Assembly: GCF_016714275.1 (NCBI RefSeq)
Contig: NZ_JADJNP010000004.1
Location: 186,001-250,000, forward strand
Direction of reading: 5' to 3'
Source: Tessaracoccus sp.
GTDB lineage: Bacteria > Actinomycetota > Actinomycetes > Propionibacteriales > Propionibacteriaceae
DNA: 64,000 bases
A program made the position numbers and the translations under genes. A model generated the notes under the pieces. It did no database searches. It saw nothing but the letters and a program-made list of their open reading frames with translations, and was not told where the DNA came from. The first letter of the stretch is position 1; every line of letters begins with the position of its first letter. Positions 45,757-54,614 of this stretch are shown here, in pieces.

Positions 45757-45791
45757 AACCCTCAGAGAGTCCGCTCTTTCTTTGTGAGGGT
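45757..45791. repeat. palindromic element B (right flank of the cassette)
   Basis: The ends ACCCTCA and TGAGGGT pair. It is related to element A at 43801-43833, with compensatory changes in the stem. Confidence 0.6.
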
Positions 45792-45804
45792 ATTCCTGAG
45801 GAGG

Positions 45805-47511
45805 TCAGGCGTCGGAGGAGTTCGACGAGATGCCGGGGGCGCCGTCGTGGATGATCTTGCCGGGGTTCAGGTTGTTGCCCGGGTCGACGCCCTCGAACAG
45901 CTTCTTTTGGATAAACACGCCCGCAGGGGAGATGTCCTGGTCCAGCCAGGGGCTGTGCTCCTCGCCGACGCCGTGGTGGTGTGAGACCGTCCCGTGGTTG
46001 TCCATGAACGACTGCTGGATCACGCGCTTGGCCGCGTCGTAGGTGTCCAGGTTGTGCTCGGAGTCGTCGGCGATCGCGAACGTGAAGTACTGGCACGCAC
46101 CCGAGTGGTACGAGTGGCTCAGGTGGCAGAAGACGACGCCGCGCACGCCCAGCTCGTCGAGCTTCTTGTGGAAGGCTGCCACGGTCTTGCTGTGGATCTC
46201 CGCGGCGTACTTCCACGGCGTCGTCGTCTCGGACACGTCCGCGACGAGGCCGCGGTCGAGCATGAAGTCGCGCAGGTAGGGGGTGTCGTACTTCTTCTGG
46301 TCGTACAACGTGCCCGGGCCCTTGCCGACCGAGATGCCGCCGTTGGCCCGGACGATTTTGCCGACGAGCCCCTTCTCGTAGCGCACGTGGTTGGCGCTGC
46401 CCTCGAAGCCGATGAAGCTCATGGCGATCTGCTCCAGATCCCACTTCTTCTGCTCCATCAGCTTCTGGATGGCCTTGCTCGCCAGCGACCCGATACGGCC
46501 CGACTTCTTGCCGTTGGCCATGATGTACTGCGTTTCGACGGCGTCGGATACGCGCGCCATCATCACCGCGGCGTCGGAGGCGACGATCTGCTCACACGCC
46601 TTCAGGCCCGCCTCGTAGTTCTCGAAGAAGTACGCCTGGAGCTCGCGCACCTCCGGCAGGCGGTGCACATTCACCCACGCGGACGTGATCACGCCCAGCC
46701 GACCCTCGGACCCCAGAACCATCTCCCGCACCGAAGGACCGGACGAGGTCGACGGCAGCGGCCGCAACTCCAGTACCTGGCCGGGCATGACCATGGTGAG
46801 GCCGCGGCAGATGTCGGCGATGTCGCCGTACTTGTCGGACTGCATGCCCGAAGAGCGGGTGGCGATCCAGCCACCCAGCGTCGACCACACGAACGAGTCC
46901 GGGTGGTGGCCCATGGTCCAGCCGCGAGCCTGCAGCTGGTCCTCCATGTCCGGGCCGAACACGCCGGCCTGGATGTGCGCGAGACCGGACTGCTCGTCGA
47001 TCTCCAGCACCTTGTTCAGGCGGCCCATGTTCATCGAGATCACCTGTCGGATCTCGCCGGGCTCCGCTTCGAGGGCGGCGACGATGTTCGAGCCGCCGCC
47101 GAACGGAATGAGCACGGCGTCGGCGGCCAGGACGACGTCCACGACGCGCTCGACCTCGCCCTGCGTGCCGGGGTAGAGGACGACGTCCGGCAGGCGGCCG
47201 AGGTCGCCGCGGCGGACGCGCACCAGGTCGCGGACGCCCTTGCCGAAGGCGTGCACCACGCGCGTCTCGTCGTCGGTCTGCACATACTTGGCGCCGAGGA
47301 TCTCATCCAGCTGCGTGTGCAGTTCGTCGCTCAGCTGCGACGGCGGGATCTGCAGCGAGGAGAACGGCGGCACGGACTGCACCGGCTTGGTGATGTCGAC
47401 GCCGACCAGCCGCTGCACGAACGGCGCGAACTTGGGCTTGTCCTCGTAGCGGTAGGCGTGGCCCTCTTCGCCCCATCCCCACCACTTCTGTTGCTTGACG
47501 CCCTCGATCAT
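45805..47511 (-). CDS. alkyldihydroxyacetonephosphate synthase-like FAD enzyme
   Basis: This is a 568-residue FAD-linked oxidase-fold protein resembling eukaryotic AGPS, which replaces the acyl chain of acyl-DHAP with a fatty alcohol to make the ether bond. Visible features are KWWGWGEEGHAYRYEDKP at the N-terminus, the FAD-binding IPFGGGSNIV and GWIATRSSGMQSDKYGD, and the AGPS-type triple histidine TVSHHHGVGEEH (His 511-513). The start overlaps the acyltransferase stop by 4 bp. With the acyltransferase and SDR upstream, it makes a complete-looking alkyl-glycerol pathway module. A D-lactate/glycolate-oxidase-like role is the alternative. Confidence 0.82.
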   Translation of the reverse strand: MIEGVKQQKWWGWGEEGHAYRYEDKPKFAPFVQRLVGVDITKPVQSVPPFSSLQIPPSQLSDELHTQLDEILGAKYVQTDDETRVVHAFGKGVRDLVRVRRGDLGRLPDVVLYPGTQGEVERVVDVVLAADAVLIPFGGGSNIVAALEAEPGEIRQVISMNMGRLNKVLEIDEQSGLAHIQAGVFGPDMEDQLQARGWTMGHHPDSFVWSTLGGWIATRSSGMQSDKYGDIADICRGLTMVMPGQVLELRPLPSTSSGPSVREMVLGSEGRLGVITSAWVNVHRLPEVRELQAYFFENYEAGLKACEQIVASDAAVMMARVSDAVETQYIMANGKKSGRIGSLASKAIQKLMEQKKWDLEQIAMSFIGFEGSANHVRYEKGLVGKIVRANGGISVGKGPGTLYDQKKYDTPYLRDFMLDRGLVADVSETTTPWKYAAEIHSKTVAAFHKKLDELGVRGVVFCHLSHSYHSGACQYFTFAIADDSEHNLDTYDAAKRVIQQSFMDNHGTVSHHHGVGEEHSPWLDQDISPAGVFIQKKLFEGVDPGNNLNPGKIIHDGAPGISSNSSDA

Positions 47512-48302
47512 CGGTCCTCCTGCTTGTCTGCCTGCTCCTTGGCATCTTCAACCAGGGCGGCAATCTCGGTCTTCTTCGCCCGCTCAAGGGCATCGGTTCG
47601 TTCGTACTCGGCCAACGTCTTCTTGCCGTAGGCCCGCGCCGTCGTGTCGTGGAGCTGCAGCACCTGGCGGCGCATCCGCTCGTTGAACTCGTGCGCGATC
47701 TCGCCCGGGTACGGCGTCATCGGGCGCCCGAACACCACGTGCACCTCGGGCCGGCCCTTCGGCAGATGCTTCTGCTTCGACGGCCACGCCTCGTACGCTC
47801 CGACGATGCCGATGGGCAGCGCGGGCACGCCGCGGGAGATGCACATGGACGCGACGCCGGGGTTGAACGGACCCATCGCCCCGTGCCGGGACCGAGTGCC
47901 CTCGGGGAAGATGAGGATCGGCACGCCGTCGTCGAGGAGCCGCGAAGCCATGCCGCGCTTGCCCTTGCCGCCTTTGCCGCGGTCGATCGCGAACGCGTTC
48001 ATGAAGAGGTTCATCGCGCTGGCCTGAAGCCAGTTGTTGTAGAAGTGGTCGCCGGCCGCGCCGGTGGCCACGTACTTGGAGAGGCGGCCAGGGAGCGAGC
48101 ACAGGATGAGCGGCGCGTCGAGGTGCGACGAGTGATTCGAGAACACCGCGAAGGCGCCCTCCAGGCCGTCGAGGTTCGCGAGGCCATGCACGTGGATCTT
48201 GAGCAGGCGTTGCAGCGCCGGCTTCAGAAGGAGGAGCTGTGCGGTCTGCCGCGTCGTCGCTTGGAGCTTCGACGTGTAGCGGGTGTTCGACTCGTCGGCC
48301 AA
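47508..48302 (-). CDS. PlsC-like 1-acyl-glycerol-3-phosphate/DHAP acyltransferase
   Basis: This is a 264-residue glycerolipid acyltransferase with catalytic motif HxxxxD (His57-Asp62 in NHSSHLDAP), FPEGTRSRHG and VPALPIGIVGAYEAWP. No ATG exists at the proper place; the TTG at 48302, one base after the SDR stop, is the only sensible start and fits a tightly coupled operon. Depending on substrate it could acylate DHAP (feeding the AGPS-like enzyme) or alkyl-glycerol-3-phosphate. A Lys/Glu-rich, probably helical tail of about 35 residues ends the protein. Confidence 0.85.
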   Translation of the reverse strand: MADESNTRYTSKLQATTRQTAQLLLLKPALQRLLKIHVHGLANLDGLEGAFAVFSNHSSHLDAPLILCSLPGRLSKYVATGAAGDHFYNNWLQASAMNLFMNAFAIDRGKGGKGKRGMASRLLDDGVPILIFPEGTRSRHGAMGPFNPGVASMCISRGVPALPIGIVGAYEAWPSKQKHLPKGRPEVHVVFGRPMTPYPGEIAHEFNERMRRQVLQLHDTTARAYGKKTLAEYERTDALERAKKTEIAALVEDAKEQADKQEDR

Positions 48303-48303
48303 C

Positions 48304-49080
48304 TCAGTGCTTCTTCCGCGACGCGGTGAGCTTGCGGGAAACGAGGCGGGCCAGCCCACGCGGGCCGTGGTCGCCGATGAACATAGCGATCTTCCACTTC
48401 ACGTCCGGGATGGACTCGATCTTGCCCTTCTCGGCGTCGGCGATGCAGGCGCGGACGAGCTTGTCGGCGTCGATCCAAACGAAGCCTGGCAGCTTGCTCG
48501 CGTTGATGCCCGCCCGGTCGTGGAACTCGGTGCGCACCCAGCCCGGCAGCAGGCCCGTAACGGTGACGCCGCTGCCGCGCAGTTCGAGCTGCAGCGCCGT
48601 CGAATATGTCCGCGCCCACGCCTTGACCGCTGAGTAGTTCCCCGTGTAGATCGCCGCCGACGTCGACGCCACGTTGACGATCCTGCCGCTGCCCTGCGCC
48701 CTCATCGCTCGTCCCGCCGCGCCACCGAGGATCAGGACCGCGAGACACATGACGTCGAACGCCTTGGCCTGGATGTCGATCTCGCTGCGGTCGAGGACCG
48801 TGGAGTGGAGGCCGAAGCCCGCGTTGTTGATCAGCCAGTCGATGGGCCGGGCCGAATCCTCGATGCGGTCGGCGACGCGCATGACGTCGTCGCGGACCGA
48901 AAGATCCGCGGAGATGGTCTCGACCTCGACGCCGTGCGTCTCCCGCAGCTCTGCCGCGATGCGCTCCAGGCGTTCAGCATCCCGAGCGACGAGAATCAGG
49001 TCCGTGCCGCGGCTGGCGAACTCGACCGCGAACGCGTGACCGATGCCGGACGTGCCGCCCGTGATCAAAGCTGAAGCCAT
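48304..49080 (-). CDS. short-chain dehydrogenase, possible acyl/alkyl-DHAP reductase
   Basis: This is a 258-residue classical SDR of the DltE/YqjQ-like subgroup: cofactor motif TGGTSGIG (7-14), NNAGFG, catalytic Ser near 139-141, Tyr149 and Lys153 (NYSAVKAW). A C-terminal hydrophobic/basic segment (WKIAMFIGDHGPRGLARLVS, then RKLTASRKKH) suggests membrane association. In an operon with an AGPS-like synthase and a PlsC acyltransferase, reduction of 1-acyl- or 1-alkyl-DHAP is the likely role (inference). A TACCTT -10-like box ends 7 nt before the ATG. Confidence 0.82.
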   Translation of the reverse strand: MASALITGGTSGIGHAFAVEFASRGTDLILVARDAERLERIAAELRETHGVEVETISADLSVRDDVMRVADRIEDSARPIDWLINNAGFGLHSTVLDRSEIDIQAKAFDVMCLAVLILGGAAGRAMRAQGSGRIVNVASTSAAIYTGNYSAVKAWARTYSTALQLELRGSGVTVTGLLPGWVRTEFHDRAGINASKLPGFVWIDADKLVRACIADAEKGKIESIPDVKWKIAMFIGDHGPRGLARLVSRKLTASRKKH

Positions 49081-49087
49081 GCCGTAT

Positions 49088-49093
49088 AAGGTA
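49088..49093 (-). promoter_or_regulatory. -10 box (TACCTT) of the ether-lipid operon
   Basis: TACCTT on the minus strand ends 7 nt before the ATG at 49080, without a Shine-Dalgarno. Confidence 0.4.
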
Positions 49094-49149
49094 CGCCACC
49101 TTTAGGCCAGTCCGCTGACGGTGTCAGGGCGTGCCGTCGGCCAAAAGCG

Positions 49150-49185
49150 AACCCCACAACGGGACATGGTGCCCGTTGTGGGGTT
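49150..49185 (-). terminator. terminator of pta-ackA
   Basis: AACCCCACAACGGG (49150-49163) pairs perfectly over 14 bp with CCCGTTGTGGGGTT (49172-49185), 22 bp past the ackA stop. Confidence 0.8.
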
Positions 49186-49207
49186 GCGACAAACTGCGAT
49201 GGGAAGG

Positions 49208-50395
49208 TCAGGCCGAGATGAGGGCGAGGATCTCCTGTGCCATCGCCAGCTCCTCATTCGTCGGGACGACCAGCGCGGCGACCGCGGAGTCCGGCGTCGA
49301 GATGGCGCGGGGCTCCTTCGAGCGGACGGCGTTCGCGTCGTCGTCGATGTCGATCCCCAGGTGGCGTAGGCGCTGGAGCACCGGACGGCGGACGTGCGAG
49401 GCGTTCTCGCCGACCCCAGCGGTGAAGACGATGGCGTCGAGGCCGCCGAGGATCGCGTAGTACGAGCCGATGTAGCTGACGAGGCGGTGAACGTAGATGT
49501 CGAGCGCGAGCTGCGTCCGCTCGTCGCCGGCCTCCGCCTGCGCCTCGACGTCGCGCATGTCGGTGTAGCCGCAGAGGCCCAGCATGCCGGAGCGCTTGTT
49601 CAGCATCGCGTCGACGTCGCTGATGTCCCAGCCACCCTCGCGGACGAGGAACGTGTGCAGGCCGGGGTCGACGTCGCCGGAACGCGTGCCCATGACGAGG
49701 CCCTGCAGCGGGGTGAGGCCCATCGACGTCTCGACCGCGACGCCGCCGTCCACCGCGGAGATGGAGGCACCGTTACCGAGGTGGCAGACGATCAGCTTGA
49801 GGTCCTCGATCGGGCGGCCGAGGAACTCGGCCGCCTTGCGGGACACATAGCGGTGCGACGTGCCGTGGAAGCCGTACTTGCGGATGCCGTACTTCTCGGT
49901 GACCTCGGTGTCGATGGCGTAGGTGTAGGCCTCCGCGGGCAGGGTCGCGAAGAACGCGGTGTCGAAGATGGCGACGTGCGGGACGTTCGGCAGCACCGCC
50001 TCGGCGGCGCGGATGCCGGCGGTCGCGGGCGGGTTGTGCAGCGGCGCGAGGCCGGAAAGCTCCACGAGCTTCGCGACCACGTCGTCGTTGATCAGCACCG
50101 ACTCCACGAAGGTCGAGCCGCCGTGCACCACGCGGTGGCCGACGGCGACGACGTCGTCGAGGCTGGGGCCGTGATCCGCGAACATCTTCACGACAGCGGC
50201 GACGGCCTCGGTGTGGTCCGCGAACGGCCGCTCGTCGCGGAACTCCAGGTCGCCGACCTCATGGTCGATCGTAGACATGCCCTGCCCGATCCGCTGCACG
50301 ATGCCCACGGCGCGCGGACCTGCCTCCGAGAGGTCGAGGAGCTGGTACTTGATCGACGACGACCCGCAGTTGAGCAGGAGGATCGGCTGGGACAT
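49208..50395 (-). CDS. ackA: acetate kinase
   Basis: This is a 395-residue acetate kinase of normal length that makes ATP and acetate from acetyl phosphate. Signatures are ILLLNCGSSSIKYQLLD at the start, VGHRVVHGGSTF, IFDTAFFATLPAEAYTYAID, YGFHGTSHRYVS, CHLGNGASISAVDGG and VFTAGVGENASHVR. It lies 20 bp downstream of pta in one operon and is followed by a strong terminator. Confidence 0.97.
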   Translation of the reverse strand: MSQPILLLNCGSSSIKYQLLDLSEAGPRAVGIVQRIGQGMSTIDHEVGDLEFRDERPFADHTEAVAAVVKMFADHGPSLDDVVAVGHRVVHGGSTFVESVLINDDVVAKLVELSGLAPLHNPPATAGIRAAEAVLPNVPHVAIFDTAFFATLPAEAYTYAIDTEVTEKYGIRKYGFHGTSHRYVSRKAAEFLGRPIEDLKLIVCHLGNGASISAVDGGVAVETSMGLTPLQGLVMGTRSGDVDPGLHTFLVREGGWDISDVDAMLNKRSGMLGLCGYTDMRDVEAQAEAGDERTQLALDIYVHRLVSYIGSYYAILGGLDAIVFTAGVGENASHVRRPVLQRLRHLGIDIDDDANAVRSKEPRAISTPDSAVAALVVPTNEELAMAQEILALISA

Positions 50396-50415
50396 GGTGC
50401 TTCCTTCCGCGAAGC

Positions 50416-52473
50416 TCAGTTGGCCTGTGCCTGGATGGCGGTGATGGTGACGGTGGAGATGATGTCATCGACCAGCGCGCCGCGCGACAGGTCGTTGACC
50501 GGCTTGCGCAGGCCCTGCAGCATCGGGCCGATGGCGACGGCGCCGGAGGTGCGCTGGACCGCCTTGTAGGTGTTGTTGCCCGTGTTGAGGTCCGGGAAGA
50601 TGAATACCGTCGCGCGGCCCGCGACCTCAGAGCCCGGCATCTTCTGGCGCGCGACGACCTCGTCGACCGCGGCGTCGAACTGGATGGGGCCTTCCACCTT
50701 GAGGTCCGGCTCGCGCTCGCGGACAAGCTCGGTCGCCTCGCGGACCTTGTCGACGTCGGCACCGAATCCCGAGGTCCCCGTCGAGTACGACAGCATCGCG
50801 ACGCGCGGCTCGATCCCGAACGACTCGGCGGTGCGCGCGGAGCTGATCGCGATGTCGGCGAGCTGGTCTGCCGTCGGGTCCGGGTTGACCGCGCAGTCGG
50901 CATAGACCAGGACGCGGTTGCTCATGCACATCAGGAACGAGCCGGAGACCACCTTGACGCCCGGCTTGGTCTTGATGAACTCGAGGGAGGGGCGAATGGT
51001 GTTGGCGGTGGTGTTGATGGCGCCGGAGACCATGCCGTCGGCGAGGTCGAGGTGGACCATCATGGTGCCGAAGTAGGAGAGGTCCTTCAGCTTCTCGCGG
51101 GCCTGCTCGATGGTGACGCCCTTGTGAGCGCGCAGCCGGGCGTACTCCTCGGAGAACTGGGTGAGCAGCTTCGGGTCCTCCGGGTTTACGACCTTCGCGG
51201 CGCTGAGGTTCAGGCCCAGCTCGGTGGCGCGGGCACTGATCCGCACGGCGTCGCCCAGCAGGATGACGTCGGCGAAGGAACGCTGCAGCACGGCGGCGGC
51301 CGCCTCGAGCACGCGGTCGTCGGTGGACTCCGGAAGCACGATCCGCTGTCGGTTAGAGCGGGCCTGCTGCTGGATCTGGTACTCGAACATGGTCGGCGTG
51401 CGGATCTCGGTACGCGGAAGGTCGATCGCGGCCAGCAGGGACTGCTCGTCGACGTACTCGGAGAACATCGCCCGCGAGACCTCGATCTTGCGCTTCGATC
51501 CCGTCGACGTGCCGCGCACGTCCTGGAGAGCGACCGCCGTCGGGTACGTGTCGGCCTTTGTGATGGCGATCGGTAGGTCGATGACGGACTCGGCGAACAG
51601 CTTCGAGACCGACTCCGGGATGTCGAAGCCGCCGGTCAGCAATAGCGCCGCCAAGGGGCCGTACTCGGGCGACGCGTGCGCCATGACGAGGCCGGGGAGG
51701 AGGTCGAGGCGGTCAGCGGGCATGACGACAGTGGCCTCACGCTTCAGGCGCGTGAGCAGGTTCGGCAAGGTCATGCCCGCGACGATGGTCGCGAGGGACT
51801 CGTGCTCGAGGAACTCCGGCTGGCCCAGCCACTGGACCGCCCCCGCGGCCTCGAACTGCGTGCCGACCGACGGCGCGTTCAGGATGGCGTTGTCCGGCCA
51901 CACAGACACGACGGCGTCGCGCACCGTCTTGAGCGCGACGGCGATCTCATCACGGTCGCCGGGCTCTGCGTGTGTGGCGACGATGCCGATGACCGAGTTG
52001 TGGTTCGCCTCGAGCGTGTCGATGGCGGCCTCCGCAAGGCGGCGCACCTGGTCGACGGTGCGGCCGTCGGCGCGGCACGCGAAGATCAGCGGCGCGTTCA
52101 GGTTGGAGGCGATGCTCGCGTTGCGCGCCAGCTCGGTCGAGGAGTCCACGTCCTCGTAGTCGGAGCCGAGGACGACCACGGCGTCGCGGGTCTCCACGAG
52201 GGCGCTGTACTTGGCGACGATGGTGTCGAGGGCGCGCGCGGGATCGTCGGCCCAGTCGGTGTAGGACACGCCGACGGCGGACGCGAAGGACTGCGAGACG
52301 CCCTTGTGGGACAGCAGGGCGTCCGTCACGGCGTCGGACTCGACCGACTGCACGAGCGGCCGGAACACGCCGACGGAGCGGACCTGGCGGGCGAACAGGT
52401 CGACAACACCGAGGGCGATCGAAGACTTACCGACTTGCCGCTCCGACGAGGCAATGTAAACACTCTTTGTCAC
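50416..52473 (-). CDS. pta: phosphate acetyltransferase (long form with DRTGG domain)
   Basis: This is a 685-residue three-domain Pta: an N-terminal P-loop-like domain (VYIASSERQVGKSSIALGV), a middle DRTGG domain, and the catalytic C-terminal domain (IVLPESTDDRVLEAA; YFGTMMVHLDLADGMVSGA; LSYSTGTSGFGADVDKV). It converts acetyl-CoA and Pi to acetyl phosphate for ackA. The GTG at 52473 is chosen because the conserved N-terminus begins there and a -10-like TACAGT ends 6 nt upstream. The much longer upstream extension is antisense to the divergent promoter region. Confidence 0.95.
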   Translation of the reverse strand: MTKSVYIASSERQVGKSSIALGVVDLFARQVRSVGVFRPLVQSVESDAVTDALLSHKGVSQSFASAVGVSYTDWADDPARALDTIVAKYSALVETRDAVVVLGSDYEDVDSSTELARNASIASNLNAPLIFACRADGRTVDQVRRLAEAAIDTLEANHNSVIGIVATHAEPGDRDEIAVALKTVRDAVVSVWPDNAILNAPSVGTQFEAAGAVQWLGQPEFLEHESLATIVAGMTLPNLLTRLKREATVVMPADRLDLLPGLVMAHASPEYGPLAALLLTGGFDIPESVSKLFAESVIDLPIAITKADTYPTAVALQDVRGTSTGSKRKIEVSRAMFSEYVDEQSLLAAIDLPRTEIRTPTMFEYQIQQQARSNRQRIVLPESTDDRVLEAAAAVLQRSFADVILLGDAVRISARATELGLNLSAAKVVNPEDPKLLTQFSEEYARLRAHKGVTIEQAREKLKDLSYFGTMMVHLDLADGMVSGAINTTANTIRPSLEFIKTKPGVKVVSGSFLMCMSNRVLVYADCAVNPDPTADQLADIAISSARTAESFGIEPRVAMLSYSTGTSGFGADVDKVREATELVREREPDLKVEGPIQFDAAVDEVVARQKMPGSEVAGRATVFIFPDLNTGNNTYKAVQRTSGAVAIGPMLQGLRKPVNDLSRGALVDDIISTVTITAIQAQAN

Positions 52474-52479
52474 GGGGGT

Positions 52480-52485
52480 CACTGT
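52480..52485 (-). promoter_or_regulatory. -10 box (TACAGT) of pta-ackA
   Basis: TACAGT ends 6 nt before the GTG at 52473, consistent with a leaderless transcript. No strong -35 is visible. Confidence 0.45.
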
Positions 52486-52539
52486 ACCGTGATTCGGTCG
52501 AGCGCTCGGCCCGTCCCGAACGGCCCACGCCCCGCATGT

Positions 52540-52568
52540 TTGCATATGCGAACACCCCGTCTTAGTTT
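52540..52568 (+). promoter_or_regulatory. promoter of the VWA-domain gene
   Basis: The elements are -35 TTGCAT (52540-52545), a 17-bp spacer and -10 TAGTTT (52563-52568). TTTGCAT also occurs as two direct copies (52539 and 52567). Confidence 0.6.
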
Positions 52569-52612
52569 GCATCCGTAAATAGCTGTCCCCCTTTGCTCCG
52601 AGGAGAGACCAG

Positions 52613-54493
52613 ATGTCACAACAGCACATGCCTCCCGCGCGACTCACCGCATCGGTCGTCGTGGCGATGCTGTTCGTCGCAGGCGCGTCGGCCGTCGCCT
52701 CCGCGGAACCAAGTGCGCCGCCGTCGACCGTGCCGACCGTTATCATCCTCGACGCCTCCGGCTCCATGCGCGACGACGATGCTCCCGGTCCGCGGATCGA
52801 CGCGGCCAAGCGCGCCATCCGCTCCCTTGTGGACAACCTGCCCGACAGCGCGGAGGTGGGGCTCGTCGTCTACGGCACCGGCACGGGCAGCGGCAAGGCC
52901 GAGAAGGTGGCGGGCTGCACCGACGTGAAGACCCTCGTCCCCGTAGGACCGATCGATGACCGCGCGTTCCTCGGCACCGTCGACGGGATCGCCGCCTCCG
53001 GCTACACCCCGATCGGCGCGGCGCTGCGGCACGCGGCAGACGAGCTGCCGAGCGAGGGACCTCGCTCCATCGTGCTGGTCAGCGACGGGCAGGACACCTG
53101 TGCGCCTCCGCCGCCATGCGAGGTGGCCGAGGACCTCGCGAAGCAGGGCGTCGACCTCACGGTGCACACGGTCGGCTTCAAAGTCGGCCCCGCCGCGCGC
53201 GCGGACCTCACCTGCATCGCCGATGCCACTGGCGGCACCTACTCCGACGCGGACTCCGCCGACGCGCTGACCACGTCGCTGCGGGCCCAGGTGGAGCACG
53301 CGATCGCGCCCTACGAGGCCGAGGGGACGCCGGTGGCCGGCACGCCCTCGGTCGTCGTCGAGACCCCGCTGCTCGAGCCCGGCCAGTACGTCGACACGTT
53401 CGCCACGGGCGGCAAGGGCAACATCGGGAAGGGCACGGAGAAGTACTACGCGGTCGAGATCCCCGAGAGATGGACGGCGCACGCGGCCGTCACGATGCTG
53501 ATGCCGCCCGGCACCAAGGAGGATGGTGGCGCCGCGCTGAACGTCCACATCGCGTTCTCCGACGAGCAGGGCCGCCGATGTGGACCGACCGGATACGCGC
53601 ACATGAACACCACCATGGCAATCGGCGCGCCGGCGACCGCCGTCGCGAACAGCGCGACGTGCCCGGAGGCGCCGACGCACCTGTGGATCCACCGGTTCGG
53701 GGGCCGGTTCCAGCGCACCCCCGCCACGGCGGAGATCCTATTGCGCCTCGAGCCGCCGGCCGACGCCACGGGCCTTCCCGCGCCGGAGATCGGCAAGCCG
53801 GCGAAGGCACCGCTCCACTCGTCGACCACGGTCCCGATCGAAGGTGGCCTCTCCTTCAACCGGGCGGTCGAGCTGGTGCCTGGCACGACCTACGAGAGCG
53901 CCGTCGTGTCCGGCGAGTTCCGCTTCTACAAGGTGCCGGTGACGTGGGGCCAGCACCTCTCCTACCGTCTCGATCTGGCCGACCGCGACAACACCACCTC
54001 GAAGGAATGGACCTACATCCGCGGCAACTGGTACGACCCCGTCCGCACGGACCTCGCCGAGCTCAGCGCCTACACGATGGACACCGGCCACCGGGACGGC
54101 AGCGCCGGGTCCTTCGCCGCGGGCAGCACGGAGCCGGTGCGGTACGGCTCCGAGAAGTATGGTCTCGACGGGTTCTACTACTTCGTCCTCGGCCCCAACG
54201 ACCCCGACGACGACGCCCCGTTCCAGTACCCCTTCACTTTCACCGTGGACACGCCCGGCGACGTCGAGGAGGGCCCGGTCTACGATCTGTCCGCCGTGAA
54301 GCCGACGCCGAACGCGGACCCGACCCCCAGCCCGTCGCAGGGCGCCACGCCTGCGAAAGGCGAAGCCTCCCCGGTCGGGGACGTCAGCGGCGGCGGTGTC
54401 CCCGCCGTCGTGTTCTGGGCGCTGGGCGGAGGCGTGGTGCTCGCCGTCGGAGGTATCGCGGCGGCCGTGTGGGCCCACCGCCGCCGACGCTAG
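52613..54493 (+). CDS. secreted VWA-domain protein with C-terminal membrane anchor
   Basis: This is a 626-residue surface protein. It has a signal peptide (hydrophobic core to about residue 32, ending SAVASA) and a von Willebrand A domain with the MIDAS motif DASGSM near residue 45 and a TPIGAALRHA threonine. A long beta-rich extracytoplasmic region follows, then a Pro/Thr-rich linker, one membrane helix (about residues 600-622) and a basic end HRRRR. It probably binds a ligand in a metal-dependent way at the cell surface; the partner is unknown. GAGGAGA precedes the ATG. Confidence 0.85.
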   Translation: MSQQHMPPARLTASVVVAMLFVAGASAVASAEPSAPPSTVPTVIILDASGSMRDDDAPGPRIDAAKRAIRSLVDNLPDSAEVGLVVYGTGTGSGKAEKVAGCTDVKTLVPVGPIDDRAFLGTVDGIAASGYTPIGAALRHAADELPSEGPRSIVLVSDGQDTCAPPPPCEVAEDLAKQGVDLTVHTVGFKVGPAARADLTCIADATGGTYSDADSADALTTSLRAQVEHAIAPYEAEGTPVAGTPSVVVETPLLEPGQYVDTFATGGKGNIGKGTEKYYAVEIPERWTAHAAVTMLMPPGTKEDGGAALNVHIAFSDEQGRRCGPTGYAHMNTTMAIGAPATAVANSATCPEAPTHLWIHRFGGRFQRTPATAEILLRLEPPADATGLPAPEIGKPAKAPLHSSTTVPIEGGLSFNRAVELVPGTTYESAVVSGEFRFYKVPVTWGQHLSYRLDLADRDNTTSKEWTYIRGNWYDPVRTDLAELSAYTMDTGHRDGSAGSFAAGSTEPVRYGSEKYGLDGFYYFVLGPNDPDDDAPFQYPFTFTVDTPGDVEEGPVYDLSAVKPTPNADPTPSPSQGATPAKGEASPVGDVSGGGVPAVVFWALGGGVVLAVGGIAAAVWAHRRRR

Positions 54494-54614
54494 TCGCCCC
54501 TCGCTCATGCCGCTCGACGCCCCGTCCTGATCCGCACCCTTCGACGTGACAGACCACTCGACGAGTTGGTCGGCTCGCCCACGCGGGTCCAGGAACACCT
54601 GGAAGGATGTTGGC

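Noticed and set aside
50416..52836. Longer pta reading frame starting at 52836
   Set aside because: The extra 121 residues run through the divergent promoter and into the VWA gene and share nothing with Pta; the family start at VTKSVYIASSE fits GTG 52473.
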